A DNA stretch of 18,061 nt, from positions 1 to 18,061 of the forward strand of contig JBOGFC010000237.1 in NCBI GenBank assembly GCA_050742155.1, in the 5' to 3' direction. Under the pieces are notes generated by a model that searched no databases, had not been told where the DNA came from, and saw only the letters and a list, made by a program, of their open reading frames with translations. Shown here in pieces: positions 1 through 6,492 of the stretch. Source of the stretch: JBOGFC01 sp050742155. GTDB taxonomy: Bacteria > Actinomycetota > Acidimicrobiia > Spongiisociales > JALYHC01. The stretch's first letter is position 1; the number at the start of each line of letters is the position of its first letter. The position numbers and the translations under genes are program-made.

Positions 1-43
1 TGCTGGTGTACGGGCAGGCGGTCTATGGCGGTTCCCTGGCGGG

Positions 44-62
44 TAGAATTCGCAATCGTTTG
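44..62 (+). promoter_or_regulatory. Candidate -10 box and LacI-type operator upstream of the lacI-family gene
   Basis: TAGAAT at 44-49 matches the sigma70 -10 consensus at five of six positions, but no convincing -35 box is visible upstream. Four bases downstream, 53-62 reads CAATCGTTTG. This is a pseudopalindrome around a central CG that fits the CAANCGNTTG shape seen in many LacI/PurR/CcpA-family operators. It would overlap the expected transcription start, which is a typical autorepression layout. Binding by the adjacent regulator is inferred. Confidence 0.45.
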
Positions 63-78
63 TGAGCTGGAGGCGCGA

Positions 79-1149
79 ATGGACCAACAGCCCGGCAGGG
101 CCGGCGGTAGGATGCCGAAGATGCTGGGAAGGCCAGCCACCTTGCGTGACGTCGCCGAGAGGGCGGGCATCCATCCCTCGACGGCCTCGCGGGCCCTCAA
201 CCCCGCCACCCGGTCGGTCGTCAACGAACAGACGGTGGCCCGGGTATTGGAGGCGGCCCGCCAGCTCGGCTACCGGCCCAACTCGCTGGCGAGGGGCCTC
301 AAGACCAACCGGACCTTCACGATCGGCATGCTGGTCCCCGATCTGACCAACCCGCTCTTCCCTCCCATCGTCAGGGGCATCGAGGACAGCTTGGGGGAGG
401 CCGACTACACCCTGATCCTCGGCAACACCGACAACGACGCCGAGAAGGAGCACTCGATCGTCCGGACGATGCTCACTCGCCGGGTGGATGGGCTCATCCT
501 GGCCACCGCGCGGCGGAAGGCGCCGGTCATCGACGAGCTCATCGAGGCCGGCATGCCGGTGGTGCTCGTCAACCGCACGATGGACGAGTCTCCGGTGCCT
601 TCGGTGACCGGCGACGACCATGCCGGCATCGGTCTGGCAGTGCGGCACCTGGTCTCTCTCGGCCATCGCCGGATCGCCCATGTCGCCGGCCCCCAGCAGG
701 TCACCACCGGCCTGATCCGCTACCAGAGCTTCATGGCCTGGATGAAGAGCGAGGGCCTCAAACCCGACCCCGACCTGATCGTGTTCTCCGAGTGGTTCTC
801 CGAGGAGCCCGGCGCCAAGGCCTTCCAGGAGCTGCTCGATCGTGGCGATGACTTCACGGCGGTGGTGGCCGCCAACGACCTCATCGCCATCGGCTGCTAC
901 GACGTGCTCAAGGAGCGCGACCGACGGGTGGGCGTCGATATCTCGGTGGTCGGCTACAACGACATGCTGTTCGCCGACAAGCTGTCCCCGCCGCTGACCA
1001 CCATCCGCATCCCCCATTACCAGATCGGCGTGAAAGCGGTCGAGCTGATCCTCCAGGTGATCGAGGCGGGGGAGTCCAGCCCGGTGGCCGTGCGCCTGGC
1101 GCCCAGCCTGGTGGTGCGCCGCTCGACGGGGCCGGTCCCGGCGAACTAG
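79..1149 (+). CDS. LacI-family transcriptional regulator
   Basis: A DNA-binding transcription factor of the LacI/GalR family, 356 aa from the chosen start, close to the family's usual 330-360. The N-terminal helix-turn-helix is at about residues 21-41 (TLRDVAERAGIHPSTASRAL), followed by the hinge segment ending in NSLARGLK. The periplasmic-binding-protein-like effector domain begins at about residue 80 (IGMLVPDLTNPLFPPIVRGI) and runs to the C-terminus, with the usual VVGYNDMLFADKLSPPLTTI stretch near the end. I chose ATG 79 because GGAGG lies at 69-73 with 5-nt spacing, and because an upstream ATG at 25 would put the operator-like palindrome inside the gene. ATG 112 or 121 are possible internal starts. 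It heads an operon: the next gene begins 4 nt after its stop. It probably senses a small catabolite and represses local operons. The effector is unknown. Confidence 0.93.
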   Translation: MDQQPGRAGGRMPKMLGRPATLRDVAERAGIHPSTASRALNPATRSVVNEQTVARVLEAARQLGYRPNSLARGLKTNRTFTIGMLVPDLTNPLFPPIVRGIEDSLGEADYTLILGNTDNDAEKEHSIVRTMLTRRVDGLILATARRKAPVIDELIEAGMPVVLVNRTMDESPVPSVTGDDHAGIGLAVRHLVSLGHRRIAHVAGPQQVTTGLIRYQSFMAWMKSEGLKPDPDLIVFSEWFSEEPGAKAFQELLDRGDDFTAVVAANDLIAIGCYDVLKERDRRVGVDISVVGYNDMLFADKLSPPLTTIRIPHYQIGVKAVELILQVIEAGESSPVAVRLAPSLVVRRSTGPVPAN

Positions 1150-1153
1150 GGGA

Positions 1154-2737
1154 GTGGTGTCCGAGCGCTACGACGTGGTGGTGGCCGGGGCCGGTCACAA
1201 CGGCCTGGTGGCGGCCGCCTATCTGGCCAAGGCCGGCCTGCGCTGCCTGGTGCTGGAGGCTCGTCCCTTCGTGGGTGGGAACACCGCCACCGAGGAGCTC
1301 ACCCTGCCCGGCTTCCGCCACGACAGCTGCTCGACGGCCCACAACCTCATCCAGGCCAGCCCCACCCTGCGGGACGACGAGCTCGGCCTGGAGGAGTACG
1401 GGCTCGAGTACCTCCACCCCGACCCGGTGGTCCACGTCCCCTTCCCGGATGGGGAGTGGCTCACCCAGTGGGGGGACCTCGACGTCACCTGTGAGGAGTT
1501 CGCCAAGTTCTCCGGCCGGGACGCCGACGCCTATCGCCGGCTGATCGCCGACTACGACGCCATCAAGGGCGTCTTCGGCGCCTATCGCTACACCCCGATG
1601 GGATGGGGCCCCTCGCTCGACGAGCGGCTGGAGTCCCACCCCCATGGGCGGCGGTGGCAACGCCGTCGCCAGATGAGCGCCTGGGAGGTGATCCGGGACC
1701 TGTTCGAGGACTGGCACAGCCGGGCCTTCTTGCTGTGGATGTCCTTCATGACCGTGCAGCCGGTCGACCGGCCCGGCACCGGCTGGCTGGCGTCCTCGCT
1801 GGTCTACGGGCGGCAAACTCATTCCTGGACCCTGCCCCGGGGCGGCTCGGGCGCCCTGCCCGAGGCCCTGGCCCGCCTCGTCGAGGACCACGGGGGGACC
1901 ATCCTCCCCGGGGAGCAGGTGACCGGGCTGATCCTGGAGGGGGGTCGCTGCGTGGGGGTGGAGACGGCCGGCGGTGACCGGCATCGGGCCAGCCGGGCGG
2001 TGCTCTCCAGCATCCACGTCAAGCACCTGGTGGAGATGGCCCCCCGGGAGGCGTGGGACGATGACTTCCTGTACGGGGTGGACACCTGGCAGGCCGGGGT
2101 GTCGATGCTGGTCACCCACTACGCGGCCCGCCGGCCTCCCCGCTTCCCGGTGGGGGAGGGAGAGCTGGCGCCGGTGGCGGCCGGCATCCCCACCTCGGTC
2201 GAGCGGCTGCTGCGGGTGGGCCCGGAGTTCCACCGGGGCGAGGTGGCCATCGACGACCCGGTCCTGCTGGTCCTCTGCCCCACCGCGGCCGATCCGTCCC
2301 GGGCCCCGGAGGGGAGCCACACCGTCAAGGTGATCGGGTTCCAGCCCTACGAGCTGCCCGAGGGCCCGGAGCACTGGGACGTCATCAAGGAGAAGGTCTC
2401 GGCGGCCAACCTGGAGGAGCTGCGCCGCTACGCGCCCGACTTCTCCGAGGACGCCATCCTCGCCACGGTGGTGAAGAGCCCCCTCGACCTGGAGCGCCAG
2501 AACGCCCACAACTGGCACGGCTCCTGCCACGGGGGGGACATGGGGCCCTCCCAGTCGGGAGCACTTCGGCCGGCCCCCGGCTGGGCCCAGCATCGCATGC
2601 CGATTCCCGGCCTCTACCAGACCGGCTCCACCACCCACCCCGGCGCCTCGGTGTCCGCCGGCCCGGGCCGGAACGCGGCGATGGTCATGCTGGCCGACCT
2701 GGGCATGACGCTCGAGGAGGTGCTGGCCGGTGGCTGA
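1154..2737 (+). CDS. CrtI/phytoene-desaturase-like FAD-dependent oxidoreductase
   Basis: An NAD(P)/FAD-dependent oxidoreductase of the phytoene dehydrogenase-related (COG1233) type, 527 aa, a normal length. The N-terminal Rossmann dinucleotide motif GAGHNG is at residues 12-17, with Glu35 placed to bind the adenosine ribose. The following VGGNTATEELTLPGFRHDSC stretch is typical of the family. The C-terminal FAD-contact segment GLYQTGSTTHPGASVSAGPG lies near residues 485-505. The start is GTG 1154, or possibly GTG 1157, behind AGGGGAG overlapping the lacI stop. Most bacterial homologues outside carotenoid clusters have unknown substrates. No phytoene synthase or other carotenoid gene is nearby, so a carotenoid role is unlikely. 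It overlaps the next gene by 8 nt, implying coupled expression with lacI and the hydrolase. Confidence 0.9.
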   Translation: MVSERYDVVVAGAGHNGLVAAAYLAKAGLRCLVLEARPFVGGNTATEELTLPGFRHDSCSTAHNLIQASPTLRDDELGLEEYGLEYLHPDPVVHVPFPDGEWLTQWGDLDVTCEEFAKFSGRDADAYRRLIADYDAIKGVFGAYRYTPMGWGPSLDERLESHPHGRRWQRRRQMSAWEVIRDLFEDWHSRAFLLWMSFMTVQPVDRPGTGWLASSLVYGRQTHSWTLPRGGSGALPEALARLVEDHGGTILPGEQVTGLILEGGRCVGVETAGGDRHRASRAVLSSIHVKHLVEMAPREAWDDDFLYGVDTWQAGVSMLVTHYAARRPPRFPVGEGELAPVAAGIPTSVERLLRVGPEFHRGEVAIDDPVLLVLCPTAADPSRAPEGSHTVKVIGFQPYELPEGPEHWDVIKEKVSAANLEELRRYAPDFSEDAILATVVKSPLDLERQNAHNWHGSCHGGDMGPSQSGALRPAPGWAQHRMPIPGLYQTGSTTHPGASVSAGPGRNAAMVMLADLGMTLEEVLAGG

Positions 2738-3797
2738 TGCGCGGGTGGAGGCGGCCATCGCCAACTGGGCGCCTCGCTTCGTGGCCCAGGGGGTCGACTA
2801 CAACGACTTCATCCGCACCACCGCCGGCATCGAGCGCTGGGAAGACTGGTTGGCCGCCTGGTCGGCCACCGGTGACCTGCACGCCACTCTGGCCGCCGAG
2901 GCCGAGAGGGCCGGGCGCTCGCTCACCGCCGGCAAGGCTCACGTGCGGGCCGCCCTCTGCTACCACTTCGCCAAGTTCGTCTGGATGGTGGACATGGACC
3001 GATACCGGGAAGCGGCTGGGCAGGCGGTGGCCAGCCTGTACGCCGCCCACCACCACCTCGACCCCACCGCCGAGCGGGTCGAGATGATCCTGGATGGCGC
3101 CACGATGGTGGGGAACCTGCGGCGGAGCGACCGGGGGACCCGGCCTCCCCTGGTCGTGCTGGTGCCGGGCCTGGACTCTACCAAGGAGGAGTTCTTCAAC
3201 TGGGAGAACGTCTTTCTGGAGCGGGGGATGGCCACCTTCTCTCTCGACGGTCCCGGACAGGGCGAGACCGGCTTCGCCACCCACATCCGGCCGGACTACG
3301 AGGTGGCGGTGGCCACGGCCCTCGACGCCCTCGGTGGGCGGAGCGACCTGGACCCAGAGCGGGTCGGGGTGGCCGGGGTCAGCCTGGGCGGCTACTACGC
3401 CCCCCGGGCGGCGGCCTTCGAGCCGCGCCTTCGGGCGGCGGTGGCCATCGGAGGCCCCTTCGACTTCGGGGAGTGCTGGGACCGGCTCCCCTCCATCACC
3501 CGGGATACGTTCATCCACCACTCGGGGAGCCGCGACCAGCGACAGGGTGCCGGGCGGGCGTCGGAGCTGAGCCTGGCAGGCGTGGCCGAGCGGATCCGCC
3601 AGCCGCTGCTAGTGGTGTTCGGGAAGCAGGACCGCCTGATCCCCTGGCAACAAGCCGAACGGCTGGCGGCCGAGGCGCCCTCCGCCGAGCTGGTGATGTA
3701 CCCCGAGGGGAGTCACGTCTGCAACAACATCCCCTACAAGTACCGTCCGCTGGTGGCCGACTGGCTGGCCGAGCGGCTGTCTGACCGCTCCCCCTAA
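2730..3797 (+). CDS. Alpha/beta hydrolase resembling C-C-bond-cleaving 2,6-dihydroxypseudooxynicotine hydrolase
   Basis: A serine hydrolase of the alpha/beta fold with a helical N-terminal extension, 355 aa. The nucleophile elbow GVSLGG places the nucleophile at Ser218. The acid is Asp301 in FGKQDRLIPW and the base is His329 in YPEGSHVCNN. Glu248 in GGPFDFGE follows the nucleophile region. The N-terminal GVDYNDF segment, total length and triad spacing fit the DUF1100/FrsA-like group. That group includes the nicotine-pathway enzyme that cleaves a C-C bond in 2,6-dihydroxypseudooxynicotine. A plain esterase or dienelactone hydrolase-like role is equally possible. GTG 2730 overlaps the upstream gene by 8 nt, and no spaced start is better. 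It is the last gene of the lacI operon. The substrate is likely a product of the FAD enzyme, by inference from context only. Confidence 0.85.
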   Translation: MADARVEAAIANWAPRFVAQGVDYNDFIRTTAGIERWEDWLAAWSATGDLHATLAAEAERAGRSLTAGKAHVRAALCYHFAKFVWMVDMDRYREAAGQAVASLYAAHHHLDPTAERVEMILDGATMVGNLRRSDRGTRPPLVVLVPGLDSTKEEFFNWENVFLERGMATFSLDGPGQGETGFATHIRPDYEVAVATALDALGGRSDLDPERVGVAGVSLGGYYAPRAAAFEPRLRAAVAIGGPFDFGECWDRLPSITRDTFIHHSGSRDQRQGAGRASELSLAGVAERIRQPLLVVFGKQDRLIPWQQAERLAAEAPSAELVMYPEGSHVCNNIPYKYRPLVADWLAERLSDRSP

Positions 3798-3811
3798 CCC
3801 CCTCCCCCTCA

Positions 3812-3837
3812 CCCCCTCCCCGCAAGCGGGGAGGGGG
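3812..3837. terminator. Perfect GC hairpin 1 after the lacI operon
   Basis: Perfect inverted repeat with 12-bp arms around a central AA (arm CCCCCTCCCCGC). It begins 14 nt after the stop of the hydrolase gene and lies between convergent genes. It can act as a terminator stem on either strand, although no clear U-tract follows. It is the first of four adjacent hairpins. Confidence 0.6.
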
Positions 3838-3846
3838 GAATTCTTA

Positions 3847-3867
3847 CCTCCCCCGCAGGCGGGGAGG
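3847..3867. repeat. GC hairpin 2, same core as hairpin 1
   Basis: Inverted repeat CCTCCCCCGC / GCGGGGAGG around AG, with one unpaired C. It shares the core CTCCCCGC/GCGGGGAG with hairpin 1, so it is a repeated palindromic unit and not just a single terminator. Confidence 0.6.
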
Positions 3868-3910
3868 CCCCAACCATCCCCTCCCCCCGCTTGCGGGGGG
3901 AGGGTTGGGG
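3868..3910. repeat. GC hairpin 3 with extended stem
   Basis: The inner 12-bp perfect stem (3879-3890 pairing with 3893-3904) surrounds TT. An outer CCCCAA (3868-3873) can pair with TTGGGG (3905-3910) across an asymmetric bulge. The core is again the CCCCGC/GCGGGG type. Confidence 0.55.
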
Positions 3911-3911
3911 A

Positions 3912-3929
3912 GGGGGGTCCTCACCCCCC
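3912..3929. repeat. GC hairpin 4
   Basis: GGGGGGT and ACCCCCC arms (7 bp) enclose a CCTC loop. It completes a run of four stem-loops within 118 bp. Downstream, 3930-4022 holds no gene or motif that I can support. Confidence 0.5.
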
Positions 3930-4022
3930 ACGGAGGAACGACGCCACTGCGCTCATGTCCCGGTCGCCCAGCCCACCTGCTCGGCGAGGCCAGGACGAGG
4001 TCCAGATCCAATACCAACGCGG

Positions 4023-4721
4023 TCAGAGGAGGAGCCAGCCGCCGTCGACGTAGAGGTTGACCCCGTTCACCGCCGGGTTCTTCAGGAGGAACTCGACCGC
4101 GTGCACGATGTCATCCATGGTCGCCAGCTTCCCGGTGGGGGTACGGGATAGGCGTTGCTCCAGGGCATCGGGCTTGTCCTTCCAGTAAGGAGCGTCCGAG
4201 ATGAACCCGGGGTGGATGGCGTTCACCCGTATGGGAGCGAGCTCGATGGCCAGCGTGCGGATCAGGCTGGTCACGGCGCCGTTGATGGTGGTGACCATGG
4301 TCGAGCCCGGGTAGGGGCGCTCCTTGGCCAGCCCCCCGAACAGGACGATGGAGCTGTCCGGGGTGAGCCGGTCGGCCAGGACGTGGATCACCTCGGTGTA
4401 CCCGACCAGCTTCAGCGTCACGATCTGGACGGCCCGGTCGATGTCGAAGTCCTTGACGGTGTTCTGATCCCGCTCGATGGCCGCCAGCACCAGGTAGTCG
4501 ACCTGGCCGACGTCCGAGAGCGCTCCGGCGATCCCTTTGGGCTCCGACAGGTCGAGGGCGATCCCGGTCGCCTGGCCGCCGACCTCCTCGGCCCCCGCCG
4601 AGGCACGCTCGGCGTCCCGGCTGCTCAGCACCACCTCGCGTCCCAGCTCTGCGTAATGTCGGGCGATCTCCAGCCCGGTCCCCGACGAGCCTCCGATGAT
4701 CACCACGCTGCCTTCTGCCAT
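4023..4721 (-). CDS. Short-chain dehydrogenase/reductase-like protein lacking the YxxxK catalytic pair
   Basis: A classical-length SDR (232 aa, cytosolic) with a Rossmann fold. The cofactor-binding GGSSGTG is at residues 10-16 and an SSR segment at 33-35 suggests NADP(H) preference. Asp57 sits in the adenine pocket position, and RVNAIHPGF (165-173) and DGGWLLL close the fold. Where YxxxK should lie, the alignment with the flanking NGAVTSLIRTLAIELAP gives Val143 and Asn147, so both catalytic Tyr and Lys are absent. A known branch of SDRs (PRK07041-like) carries the same N-A/G-A replacement, so this is probably a family trait and not damage. Reduction may use another residue, or the protein may have another role. 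ATG 4721 is preceded by AAAGGAGG with 5-nt spacing. It lies downstream of the cupin gene on the same strand, 195 nt away. Confidence 0.88.
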   Translation of the reverse strand: MAEGSVVIIGGSSGTGLEIARHYAELGREVVLSSRDAERASAGAEEVGGQATGIALDLSEPKGIAGALSDVGQVDYLVLAAIERDQNTVKDFDIDRAVQIVTLKLVGYTEVIHVLADRLTPDSSIVLFGGLAKERPYPGSTMVTTINGAVTSLIRTLAIELAPIRVNAIHPGFISDAPYWKDKPDALEQRLSRTPTGKLATMDDIVHAVEFLLKNPAVNGVNLYVDGGWLLL

Positions 4722-4805
4722 CCTCGCCTCCTTTCAATCGCCTTGTCGATCAGTTTGCTCCGAACGCGCCGGGCCGCCGATTCCCGGGAGGTCGGGCTCT
4801 CCCGC

Positions 4806-4824
4806 CCGGCTGCTACGCAGCCGG
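4806..4824. terminator. Hairpin between the cupin and SDR genes
   Basis: Perfect 8-bp inverted repeat CCGGCTGC-TAC-GCAGCCGG. On the minus strand it lies about 95 nt after the cupin stop and 85 nt before the SDR start. It could attenuate or terminate cupin transcripts or act as a processing site. No U-tract is present. Confidence 0.4.
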
Positions 4825-4916
4825 CGAGCTGCTGACGCGCGGCCGCCGCCGGGCTCACGCCGGCACCCTTTCAATAGCTCGTCTCTCAGGGCGGGCCGTG
4901 GCGCTCCGCTCGCCCC

Positions 4917-5810
4917 TCACGAGAGCGCATCGTCCAGATAGGTCCAGTCCCTTGCGAACCGGTAGGAGTGTCGAGCCGGCGGCTGGGGGGCCTGGGTTTC
5001 GAGCCAGCGGACCGGCCCCTCTCCGGGGTTGGTGAACTCGTGGATGCAGCCCACCGCCGCGAAGGCGATGTCACCGGGAGCAAGGCGGTAGGAGCGGCCG
5101 TCGAACACTGCATCCACCTCGCCCTCCAGGATCATGTACGTCTCCTCCAGCGGATGATCGTGGGCCCCGGCCAGCCCCCCCGGCTGGTACTGAACCATAA
5201 ACATGGTCGACAGGTGAGCGCCCAGGTCGCTGTCCACCATCATCTTGACGGTGATGCCGCTGTAGGCGAGCAAGGCCGTGCGCATGCTGGCCGACACCGC
5301 CAGCATGTCCTGGGTCTGGCGGGCCACCTCCATGGTGGACGGCTCGATATGGCCGAGGAACCTGGTGCGCGGATCTCGCGGATCGACCGGCCGGGGCTTC
5401 TTCGGGCTCTCGGGTCCAGGCACCCAGAACGTGTCGGGGGAGTCGATGCGGCGCGGCTGGGGGGCGAGCATCTCCGCCCACCGGGCCGGGCGAGAGCCCC
5501 CGCCTCGCCAGGCATGGGACATACCCACTGAGACGACGCCGTAGTCCCCTTCCCGCAGCAGATGCGCTTGGCCTTCCGTTTCGAGGACGGTTTCTCCCTC
5601 CAGGAGGTAGAAGCTCTCCTCGAAGGAGTGCACGTGCCATCCCACCGATCCTTCCGGGTCGAGCTCGCAGATGCCGAATTCCTGGTGGACCGAGCCAGTC
5701 CGGTCGTTGATGGCCGACCACCGCCGGAAGCCCCGGCTTCTCTCCGCGAAGCCCTCCGGCACCGCCGGTCGGGCCTGGTCGGGCTTGAGGACGGCATGCC
5801 GGGAGGTCAC
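4917..5810 (-). CDS. Two-domain cupin protein (bicupin)
   Basis: A bicupin of 297 aa with two metal-binding beta-barrels. Domain 1 has H59-V-H61 and Glu65 in GWHVHSFEESFYLLEGE, with His99 as the fourth ligand. Domain 2 has H217-D-H219 and Glu223 in AGAHDHPLEETYMILEGE, with His257. Both sites therefore look intact. The layout resembles (S)-ureidoglycine aminohydrolase-like and gentisate/quercetin dioxygenase-like bicupins. The actual reaction cannot be assigned. I chose GTG 5810 because the protein-like sequence (TSRHAVLKPDQARP) starts here. The open frame continues upstream to 6167 but reads as low-complexity antisense of a pseudogene. The GTG has no good ribosome site of its own. It overlaps the TGA of an 18-codon frame that does have one, so translation may be coupled. 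Confidence 0.82.
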   Translation of the reverse strand: MTSRHAVLKPDQARPAVPEGFAERSRGFRRWSAINDRTGSVHQEFGICELDPEGSVGWHVHSFEESFYLLEGETVLETEGQAHLLREGDYGVVSVGMSHAWRGGGSRPARWAEMLAPQPRRIDSPDTFWVPGPESPKKPRPVDPRDPRTRFLGHIEPSTMEVARQTQDMLAVSASMRTALLAYSGITVKMMVDSDLGAHLSTMFMVQYQPGGLAGAHDHPLEETYMILEGEVDAVFDGRSYRLAPGDIAFAAVGCIHEFTNPGEGPVRWLETQAPQPPARHSYRFARDWTYLDDALS

Positions 5811-5863
5811 GAGGCCGCTCGGGCGCCCTCGGCGAAGCCAACATCGAGCCGTCCGACCGACAT
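5807..5863 (-). other. Possible 18-aa leader peptide overlapping the cupin start
   Basis: ATG 5863 follows AGAGGGAGAG and reads MSVGRLDVGFAEGARAAS. It then stops at a TGA that shares bases with the cupin GTG (GTGA overlap). It may be a translationally coupled leader that delivers ribosomes to the poorly marked GTG. It may instead be a chance frame, or the sign of an indel near the true cupin N-terminus. The peptide has no recognisable motif. Confidence 0.3.
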
Positions 5864-5909
5864 CTCTCCCTCTAGCCCCTCTGGCGATCGTACTTCGGTT
5901 TCTCGTCTC

Positions 5910-5928
5910 GGGCCGCCGCAGGCGGCCC
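5910..5928. repeat. GC hairpin upstream of the cupin gene (first of a pair)
   Basis: Perfect 8-bp stem GGGCCGCC-GCA-GGCGGCCC. It lies 100 nt upstream of the cupin GTG, between that gene and the amidohydrolase remnant. Confidence 0.45.
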
Positions 5929-5935
5929 CTGGTAG

Positions 5936-5955
5936 GGGTGGCCGGCAGGCCACCC
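5936..5955. repeat. GC hairpin upstream of the cupin gene (second of a pair)
   Basis: Perfect 8-bp stem GGGTGGCC-GGCA-GGCCACCC, 7 nt after the previous stem-loop and directly abutting the first recognisable codon of the amidohydrolase remnant. The pair may mark an old rearrangement joint. Confidence 0.45.
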
Positions 5956-5957
5956 GG

Positions 5958-6240
5958 AACCTTCCCTGGCGCTGCCTCTGGTGGCTGGTGACCGGCCAGT
6001 CGCTGAACGGGACCGCCGCCCGGATCCCGGAGCAGCGGCTGACGCGCCGGCAGGCGCTCCTTCTCTACACGGCCGGGAGGGCCTGGTTCTCCTTCGAGGA
6101 GACGAGCCGGGGAACCCTGGAGCCGGGCAGAATGGCCGATCTGGCCGTGCGAGGCCGAGATCCCCAACCTGCGCTCAGTCCTGACAATGGTCGACGGGTG
6201 GGTGGTCCGCGCCGCCGAGCGGTTCGAAGGCCTGGTGTGA
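5958..6240 (+). pseudogene. C-terminal remnant of a YtcJ-like amidohydrolase, frameshifted
   Basis: Only about the last 90 residues of a roughly 550-aa metal-dependent amidohydrolase (amidohydrolase_3/YtcJ type) remain. From 5958 the frame reads the typical segment PEQRLTRRQALLLYTAGRAW, then FEETSRGTLEPGRMADLAV up to 6149. The family-type ending EIPNLRSVLTMVDGWVV resumes at 6157 in the +1 frame and ends at TGA 6238-6240. Relative to the usual family spacing, roughly ten codons are missing at the junction. Upstream of 5958 there is no amidohydrolase sequence, and the GC hairpin pair sits there instead. The N-terminal catalytic barrel is gone, so no active product is expected. The coordinates cover only recognisable sequence. 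Confidence 0.75.
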
Positions 6241-6250
6241 CGAGCCCGGC

Positions 6251-6385
6251 TCAGATCTCCGGAAGCTGGAACCCTGACTTGACACGACGTAGTCCCCGGG
6301 ACTCGGTGGCCAACCGGGCCACCCGCTTCAGCTCCATGTTGAGCAGCTGACCCTCCCGCTTCATCGGCTTACCGGCGATGAACAT
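6251..6385 (-). pseudogene. C-terminal remnant of a TRZ/ATZ-like amidohydrolase
   Basis: On the minus strand this reads 44 residues starting MFIAGKPMKREGQLLNMELK and ending QLPEI, then a stop at 6251-6253. It parallels the C-terminus of the intact neighbour at 6493-7860 (VIVNGEIKKQDGKLIGVDL): strand, then K-x-G-x-L, then a helix rich in R, with ESR matching the neighbour's TSR. Upstream of the Met the frame loses similarity, so only the last beta strand and helix remain. It appears to be a decayed relative of that gene, tail-to-tail with the YtcJ remnant. It could in principle be a small expressed ORF, but no ribosome site is visible. Confidence 0.6.
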
Positions 6386-6492
6386 GGACCCTGGGCATCT
6401 CCAACGAGACCTTGAGCACGTAGGTGAAGCAGGCCGACCTGGATGAGGCCGGCGTCGGGACCTCGAAGTGAACTTGGTCGGCTCGGCGAACC
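6386..6492. other. Unassigned stretch between remnant and amidohydrolase gene
   Basis: No gene is assignable. On the minus strand a short protein-like reading (SACFTYVLKVSLEMPR) is visible at about 6390-6440, but I cannot connect it to a family. It is probably more decayed coding sequence. Confidence 0.3.

Noticed and set aside
25..78. ATG 25 as the lacI start
   Set aside because: It has no good ribosome site and would place the -10 box and operator-like palindrome inside the gene. ATG 79 has GGAGG at the right distance.
908..2764. Very long minus-strand open frame (618 codons) opposite the FAD oxidoreductase
   Set aside because: It is rich in Gly, Arg, Pro and His with no domain. It is the mirror of a high-GC gene whose plus-strand reading has clear FAD motifs.
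3812..3910. CRISPR-like array from the repeated GC palindromes
   Set aside because: The units differ in length and sequence, there are no regular unique spacers, and no cas gene is present. They are stem-loops.
5811..6167. N-terminal extension of the cupin ORF up to 6167
   Set aside because: The added 119 residues are Arg/Gly/Pro-rich and antisense to the amidohydrolase remnant. The cupin-family sequence begins near GTG 5810.
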